Made by a program: the position numbers and the translations under genes
DNA from: Hymenobacter sp. YIM 151858-1
Lineage (GTDB): Bacteria > Bacteroidota > Bacteroidia > Cytophagales > Hymenobacteraceae
Direction of reading: 5' to 3'
Assembly (NCBI RefSeq): GCF_025979705.1
Contig: NZ_CP110136.1
Coordinates: 62,001 to 126,000, forward strand
DNA length: 64,000 nucleotides
Notes under the pieces: generated by a model
Database searches by the model: none
Seen by the model: only the letters and a program-made list of their open reading frames with translations
Told to the model about the DNA's origin: nothing
In this document: piece by piece, positions 59,611-64,000 of the stretch
How the letters are laid out: each line of letters begins with the position of its first letter
How positions within the stretch are numbered: position 1 is the first letter of the stretch

Positions 59611-62600
59611 ATGTTGCCACTGATACGCTGCTACTTACGCTGCTTTTTGCTGCTGGCATTGCTAGCAGGCAGCGTGTGGGCGCGTGCGCAACAGCGGCCC
59701 GAGGTAATGTCGTCGCGCAGGTGCGTGTGGGTGCGGGTACCCGCCAACCGCGATACCACCGAGTTTCGGCTGACCGATTCGCTAACAGTGGTGCCGTCGT
59801 CCGTATCCGTTTCAGTGCCGGGCCGAGCGGTGGCGTACGACCGCACCACCGACCGGTACCGCATCCTGTGGCCGAGCAGCCGCATTGCCGCGCCCGAGCC
59901 CAACGAGCCCGATTTGCGCCTGCCCACCAATCGGCCCGACTCGGTGCTGGTGTGCTACCGCGTGCTGCCCATGCGCCTAGGTGCGCCGGTAGCACGCCGA
60001 CCTAGGGAGCAGATGGATACCATCAGCTTCAACAACCGCCCGTTTATGGGGTACGCGGGCCTAGGTCAGCAGGAGCAGATATTGGCCACGCCGGGCATCA
60101 ACAAAACGGGTAACCTCACGCGCGGCGTTTCGTTCGGCAATGCCCAGAACGTATTCGTCAATTCGGCGCTGAACCTACAGCTTGAAGGCAAGCTAACCGA
60201 GAAAATCGGGCTGACGGCGGCCATCAGCGACCAGAACGTGCCGTTTCAGCCCGAGGGCAACACGCAGCAGCTGCAGGAGTTCGACCGCATTTACATTACC
60301 CTGACGCACCCGAATTGGGCGCTTACGGCCGGCGACGTGGTGCTGCGCAACAAGCCCGATTACTTTCTGCGCTTCTATAAAAACGTGCAAGGCGCGGCGG
60401 CCGAGGCGCAGTTTCAGCAGCGGCCCGGTTGGCGCAGCTCCACCAACGTGGCGGCGGGCGTGGCCAAGGGCAAGTTTGCCAGCACTACCGTCGACCCCAT
60501 CGAGAACGTGCAGGGGCCGTACCGCCTGCGCGGGCCCAACGGCGAGCAATTCATCATTATTCTGGCCAACTCCGAGCGCGTGTACCTCGATGGCCGCCTG
60601 CTGGTGCGCGGTTTCGATAACGACTATGTAATCGACTACAACACGGCCGAGCTCACGTTTTCGCCGCGCCACCTCATCACGCGTAACTCGCGCATTCGCG
60701 TCGATTACGAGTACTCCGATTTCAATTACGCCCGCTCGCTCTACCACCTCAGCCACTACCAAGAGGCCGGGCGCCTGCAGCTACACGCCAATTACTACCG
60801 CGAGGCCGACAACCCCGACAACTCGCCCAACCTCACGCTCGACGACGACGACCGCGACTTTTTGCGCCGCCTGCCCGACAACGTGAGCATTGCCGCCACG
60901 CCCGGCGCCGATTCGGCCACCTACGACCGCCGCCAGGTGCAGTACAACCGCGTGCGCTACCGCGACCCGGCCACCGGCGAGCAACGTTGGATTTTTGAGC
61001 TGCTGACCGACTCGACGCGCAGCGTGTACAACGTGCGCTTTACCGATGTGGGCGAGGGCAACGCCGACTACGTGCTGAGCACCGACCCCGAAAAAACCAA
61101 CGCCAACGGCCGCGTGTACGAGTATGTGCCGCCCATCGGCGGGGTACCTAGGGGGCGCTACCGGCCCGAGCGCCTGCTGCCCACACCGCTCGAAAAGCAA
61201 CTGATTTCGGCCGGCGCCACCTTGCGGGTTGATTCGACTACTTCGGTGTTCGTGGATGTGGCCTCGTCGGACCTCGACCTGAACCGCTTCTCGCCGCAGT
61301 CGGATAAGGGCCACTCCATGCGCGTGGGCTACGCGGTGCAGGACAAGCCTTTGGCGTTGCCGGGGCTGCGCAACTACCGCCTGCGCTCCTCCATGGATTA
61401 CGAGTACACCAGCCGGCGCTTTTCGCCCATCGACCGGTACCGCGACATAGAGTTCGACCGCAACTGGAGCACCGGCGCCACCCAGCAGAGCAACGCCATT
61501 GGCGGCCGGCTTTCGCGCGAAGACAACATCTTCAACTTTGCGGTGGGCGCCACCAAGGACCTGAACAACCACTTTGGCTACCGCGTGAGCCGGCGCTACC
61601 GGGCGGGCGAGGTAAGCGGCGTGCAGCACTGGCTGGAGGCTGCCCAGCGCGTAGGCGACGTGGAGCTGCGCAGCTCGTTGTTTTTGCTAGGTGCCGAAGC
61701 AGGCCGGCGGCGCTCCAGCTGGACGCGCGGCGAAGGCGTCGTGCGCTACACCCGTGGCCCGGTGGTGCCCGGCTACGCTTACCGCTTCGACAAAAACCGC
61801 GTGGCGCTGCCTTCGGGCGATTCGTTGTCGTCGGCCAACTACTTCGACGAGCACGCCGTGTTTGTGCAAAGCCAGGACAGCGCCCGCACCAAATACCGCC
61901 TCGATTACACCTACCGCCGCGACCGTGCGCCCAACGCCGAGCAAACCGCCCTGCAGCTGCGCGGCACCGCCCAAACCTGGCAGGGGCAGCTTACCACGCG
62001 CATCGGCCAAAACCAGGACCTGAGCCTGCTGGCCACCTACCGCGACCTGTTGGCCCGCGACAGCGCCCGCCAACGCACGGCCCTAGGTCAGTTGGCCTGG
62101 AACGCCTCGCTGCTGCAAGGGCAGGTGCGCTCCGAGCTGACGTACAACGTAGCCACCGGCCGCGAGCCGAAGCGCGACTACGTGTTCATACCGGTGCCAG
62201 CCGGGCAGCAGGGGCAAGGCACGCACTACTACGCCGGCGACCTGAACAACAACGGCCGCCAGGACAAAGAGGAGTTTCTGGAGGCCGCTACGCCCGATGC
62301 CGTGTTCCGCACGCACATCAAGGTGTTTTTGTTTACCGATACCTACGTAACGGCCTTCACCAACCGCTTTGGCTACCGCCTGCTGCTGGGCGCACCTAGG
62401 GCGTGGCGCGAGGGCCGGGGCTGGCAGGCCGTGGCGGCGCGCTTCAGCAACGTCAGCAGCATCAACCTCGATCGGCGCACCACCGATAAGTCGCTGTCGG
62501 CGCGCTTGAACCCGTTTGCCTACCAAACCAACGACGAGCAGTTGCTTTCGCTGAATAAGCTGCTGCGCAACACGCTGTACTTCAATCGCTCCAATCCGGT

Positions 62601-63210
62601 ATTCGGGGCCGAGCTGACGGTGCTGCAGAATCAGCAGAAAACGCTGCTCACCACCGGCACCGATACGCGCAACCTAGCCAGCCAAAGCATGCTGCTGCGC
62701 CGCACCTTGGCGCAATCGTTTACCTCGCGCCTCACGGCCACGCGCAGCATCCGCGAAAACAGCAGCACCTACCTGCTCACGCGCAACTTCCGCATCCGGC
62801 AGTACGAGGTGGCGCCCGAGCTAAGCTACCAGCCCTCGGGCACATGGCGCTTCACGGGCACCTACCAGCACACCACCAAGGAAAACGTGTTCGGCCCCGA
62901 AACCGGCGCCCGCGGTGCTTTCGATGAGTTGGGGGTTGAAACGCGCATCAGCCAGGTAAACAAGCGCACCGTTACGGCTGCCAGCCGCTACGTGCGCGTG
63001 GCCTACAGCGGCGACCAAGCTTCCGAAGCCTCCGTGGTGGGCCTCGAAATACTGCAGGCCCTGCGCCCCGGCAACAACGTAACCTGGACGATAAACCTGG
63101 AGCAGCGCCTCAGCAACGGCCTCAACATCACCATCAGCTACGACGGCCGCAAACCCGATGGCCTGCGCAGCATTCACACCGGGCGCATGCAGGCCTCGGT
63201 GCTGTTTTGA
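59611..63210 (+). CDS. Large outer-membrane beta-barrel protein
   Basis: A 1199-residue exported protein with a signal peptide (LLLALLAGSVWARAQ, to about residue 27). The N-terminal 150 residues form a soluble domain; from about 175 on it has the alternating polar/aromatic strands of a big barrel and the run GNLTRGVSFGNAQNVFVNSA, followed by LQLEGKLTEKIGLTAAISDQ, QPEGNTQQLQEFDRIY and LTAGDVVLRN. Those motifs resemble the Bacteroidota SprA-type conserved regions (GLT-A-ISD, PEGNTQQLQEFD), but the protein is half the length of SprA, so I call it a paralogue-like family member. The last residue is Phe, the usual barrel end. Start at ATG 59611. Function unknown. Confidence 0.68.
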   Translation: MLPLIRCYLRCFLLLALLAGSVWARAQQRPEVMSSRRCVWVRVPANRDTTEFRLTDSLTVVPSSVSVSVPGRAVAYDRTTDRYRILWPSSRIAAPEPNEPDLRLPTNRPDSVLVCYRVLPMRLGAPVARRPREQMDTISFNNRPFMGYAGLGQQEQILATPGINKTGNLTRGVSFGNAQNVFVNSALNLQLEGKLTEKIGLTAAISDQNVPFQPEGNTQQLQEFDRIYITLTHPNWALTAGDVVLRNKPDYFLRFYKNVQGAAAEAQFQQRPGWRSSTNVAAGVAKGKFASTTVDPIENVQGPYRLRGPNGEQFIIILANSERVYLDGRLLVRGFDNDYVIDYNTAELTFSPRHLITRNSRIRVDYEYSDFNYARSLYHLSHYQEAGRLQLHANYYREADNPDNSPNLTLDDDDRDFLRRLPDNVSIAATPGADSATYDRRQVQYNRVRYRDPATGEQRWIFELLTDSTRSVYNVRFTDVGEGNADYVLSTDPEKTNANGRVYEYVPPIGGVPRGRYRPERLLPTPLEKQLISAGATLRVDSTTSVFVDVASSDLDLNRFSPQSDKGHSMRVGYAVQDKPLALPGLRNYRLRSSMDYEYTSRRFSPIDRYRDIEFDRNWSTGATQQSNAIGGRLSREDNIFNFAVGATKDLNNHFGYRVSRRYRAGEVSGVQHWLEAAQRVGDVELRSSLFLLGAEAGRRRSSWTRGEGVVRYTRGPVVPGYAYRFDKNRVALPSGDSLSSANYFDEHAVFVQSQDSARTKYRLDYTYRRDRAPNAEQTALQLRGTAQTWQGQLTTRIGQNQDLSLLATYRDLLARDSARQRTALGQLAWNASLLQGQVRSELTYNVATGREPKRDYVFIPVPAGQQGQGTHYYAGDLNNNGRQDKEEFLEAATPDAVFRTHIKVFLFTDTYVTAFTNRFGYRLLLGAPRAWREGRGWQAVAARFSNVSSINLDRRTTDKSLSARLNPFAYQTNDEQLLSLNKLLRNTLYFNRSNPVFGAELTVLQNQQKTLLTTGTDTRNLASQSMLLRRTLAQSFTSRLTATRSIRENSSTYLLTRNFRIRQYEVAPELSYQPSGTWRFTGTYQHTTKENVFGPETGARGAFDELGVETRISQVNKRTVTAASRYVRVAYSGDQASEASVVGLEILQALRPGNNVTWTINLEQRLSNGLNITISYDGRKPDGLRSIHTGRMQASVLF

Positions 63211-63230
63211 AAAACTTACTTCCTAGGTGC

Positions 63231-63848
63231 TCAGTAGCGCCAGTAACTTGGGCGTCGTACTGCCGGCTGCTTGCCTACTTTCTTGGTGATGTCGCGCTGC
63301 TTAAAGCAGAAATCGAACGGGTGACCGGTGCGCAGGGCGCGCAGCGTTAGCTCGGCGCAGGCCAGGGCGTCGGAAAGGCTGTCGTGGTGGTTTAGCTCGA
63401 TGCCGAAATGGGCCGACAGCTCGCTCAGCTTGCTGCGCCCGATGTGCGGAAAAGCCTCCTTGCACAGCTTAATCGAGCACATGCTGAAGAACTCGGGCAT
63501 GGGCAGCTGGTGCGTGGCCAGGCTATGCTGCAGCACGCTTACATCGAAAGAGGCATTGTGCGCCACTACCAACTGGCCCTGCATATAATGCTCGATGGCG
63601 GGCCACAGCTGCAGCAACGTAGCGGCGGGGCGCAGCTGCTCGGCCGAAATGCGATGAATGCTGTAGTTGATGCCCGACACGCGCAGCTCGGGCGGCCGGA
63701 TGAGGTGCTGCTCGCGCGCCACGATGTTGCCGCCGCGCACCTGCACAATGCCAATGGAGCAGGCGCTGTCGCGCTTCTCGTACGCCGTCTCGAAGTCGAT
63801 GGCGGTGAAGTTGAGCTCCTGGAGGTCCTGGAGGAGGCGTTTCTGCAT
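63231..63848 (-). CDS. DEDDh 3'-5' exonuclease (DnaQ-like)
   Basis: A 205-residue exonuclease of the DnaQ/epsilon superfamily. Catalytic motifs: ExoI AIDFET (D18, E20), ExoII VAHNASFDVSVL, and ExoIII HDSLSDALACAEL with His and Asp of the DEDDh type. Residues 40-75 match the typical epsilon-like segment REQHLIRPPELRVSGINYSIHRIS. Length is about that of polymerase III epsilon-like proofreaders and of stand-alone exonucleases; it could process DNA or RNA ends. It is convergent with the barrel gene, 20 bases apart, with no clear terminator. Confidence 0.9.
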   Translation of the reverse strand: MQKRLLQDLQELNFTAIDFETAYEKRDSACSIGIVQVRGGNIVAREQHLIRPPELRVSGINYSIHRISAEQLRPAATLLQLWPAIEHYMQGQLVVAHNASFDVSVLQHSLATHQLPMPEFFSMCSIKLCKEAFPHIGRSKLSELSAHFGIELNHHDSLSDALACAELTLRALRTGHPFDFCFKQRDITKKVGKQPAVRRPSYWRY

Positions 63849-63937
63849 GGCCGCGCGGTAAACTGGGTGGTAAATGATGCCTCGGGGCTAGGCCCGAAAA
63901 ACGGCATGCAATTACGCACTCTGTGGCCGCAACAGCC

Positions 63938-64000
63938 CTAGGGCAGCGGCGCTTTTTGGCCGGCAGCTACCGTGGGCCGCGGCCGCACCAAGGTGTAGAG
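63938..64000 (-). CDS. Possible C-terminal end of a gene entering from the right (uncertain)
   Basis: On the minus strand the last 63 bases stay open (20 codons, Pro/Ala/Arg-rich) and end at a TAG (63938-63940). Twenty open codons in GC-rich DNA occur easily by chance, so this is only a possibility; no domain is recognised. Confidence 0.2.
   Translation of the reverse strand, partial: LYTLVRPRPTVAAGQKAPLP

Noticed and set aside
1-64000. CRISPR arrays, insertion sequences, prophage, rRNA operon
   Set aside because: No regularly spaced direct repeats, no transposase or phage gene and no rRNA sequence were seen; the repeats present are short inverted elements.

Overview
The window reads as a chromosomal segment of a high-GC Bacteroidota, most like Hymenobacter or a close relative (Cytophagales). 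The lineage call rests on several things seen together: a type IX secretion C-terminal sorting tail at the left edge, a SusC/SusD outer-membrane pair, a complete alternative complex III (Act) operon joined to a caa3-type oxidase, promoters of the Bacteroidota form (TTG or TTTG, a spacer of 19-21 bases, then TAnnTTTG), and almost no Shine-Dalgarno sequences. I see no phage, insertion sequence, CRISPR array or resistance island. The genes are ordinary chromosomal housekeeping and envelope genes; the unusual material is in the repeats, in motif use and in some individual proteins.

Layout. 0-5 kb: tail of a T9SS cargo protein, a small acidic protein, rnhB, a zinc-binding CZB protein with a CHASE3 histidine kinase and a single-domain response regulator (probable operon on the minus strand), then gcvT. 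5-9.7 kb: comB, a MazG-like pyrophosphohydrolase, dtd, a membrane glycosyltransferase and mltG. 9.7-14.5 kb: a glyoxylate-shunt locus with a ScfR/RamB-like regulator divergent from aceB and aceA. 14.7-21 kb: rnd, then an isolated SusC/SusD pair. 21-29 kb: small hypothetical genes, tRNA-Lys(TTT), secreted msrB, a DUF2721 protein, an M14 metallopeptidase, a Thr/Ser-rich exported protein, queA and a lipoprotein-like methyltransferase. 29-38 kb: an Ala-rich lipoprotein, priA, a DUF255 thioredoxin-like protein, a GSCFA protein with AT-hook-like motifs, and rpsF-rpsR-rplI.

38.4-55.5 kb is a respiratory cluster on the plus strand: actA-B-C-D-E-F, coxB and coxA, a terminator, then ctaA, ctaB, two COX3 genes, a COX4-like gene, sco, a DUF420 gene and a small CxxC protein. 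Together they encode a menaquinol:cytochrome c oxidoreductase physically coupled to an oxygen reductase, plus heme A synthesis and copper delivery. The right end has a giant NtrY-like histidine kinase, a 1199-residue outer-membrane barrel protein and a DEDDh exonuclease.

Main observations to check. (1) The palindrome CCTAGG occurs about 85 times by my manual count, roughly four times the composition expectation, and in genes it is nearly always read as NNC-CTA-GGN (X-Leu-Gly). (2) Short GTAG-headed hairpins form REPIN-like inverted pairs at 5.96-6.17 kb and 13.02-13.12 kb, and two other long inverted repeats lie at 5.10-5.20 and 14.56-14.65 kb. (3) A palindromic candidate operator abuts the aceB promoter. 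(4) Sco and CtaA each appear to carry Asn where a conserved metal or heme-ligand His is expected.
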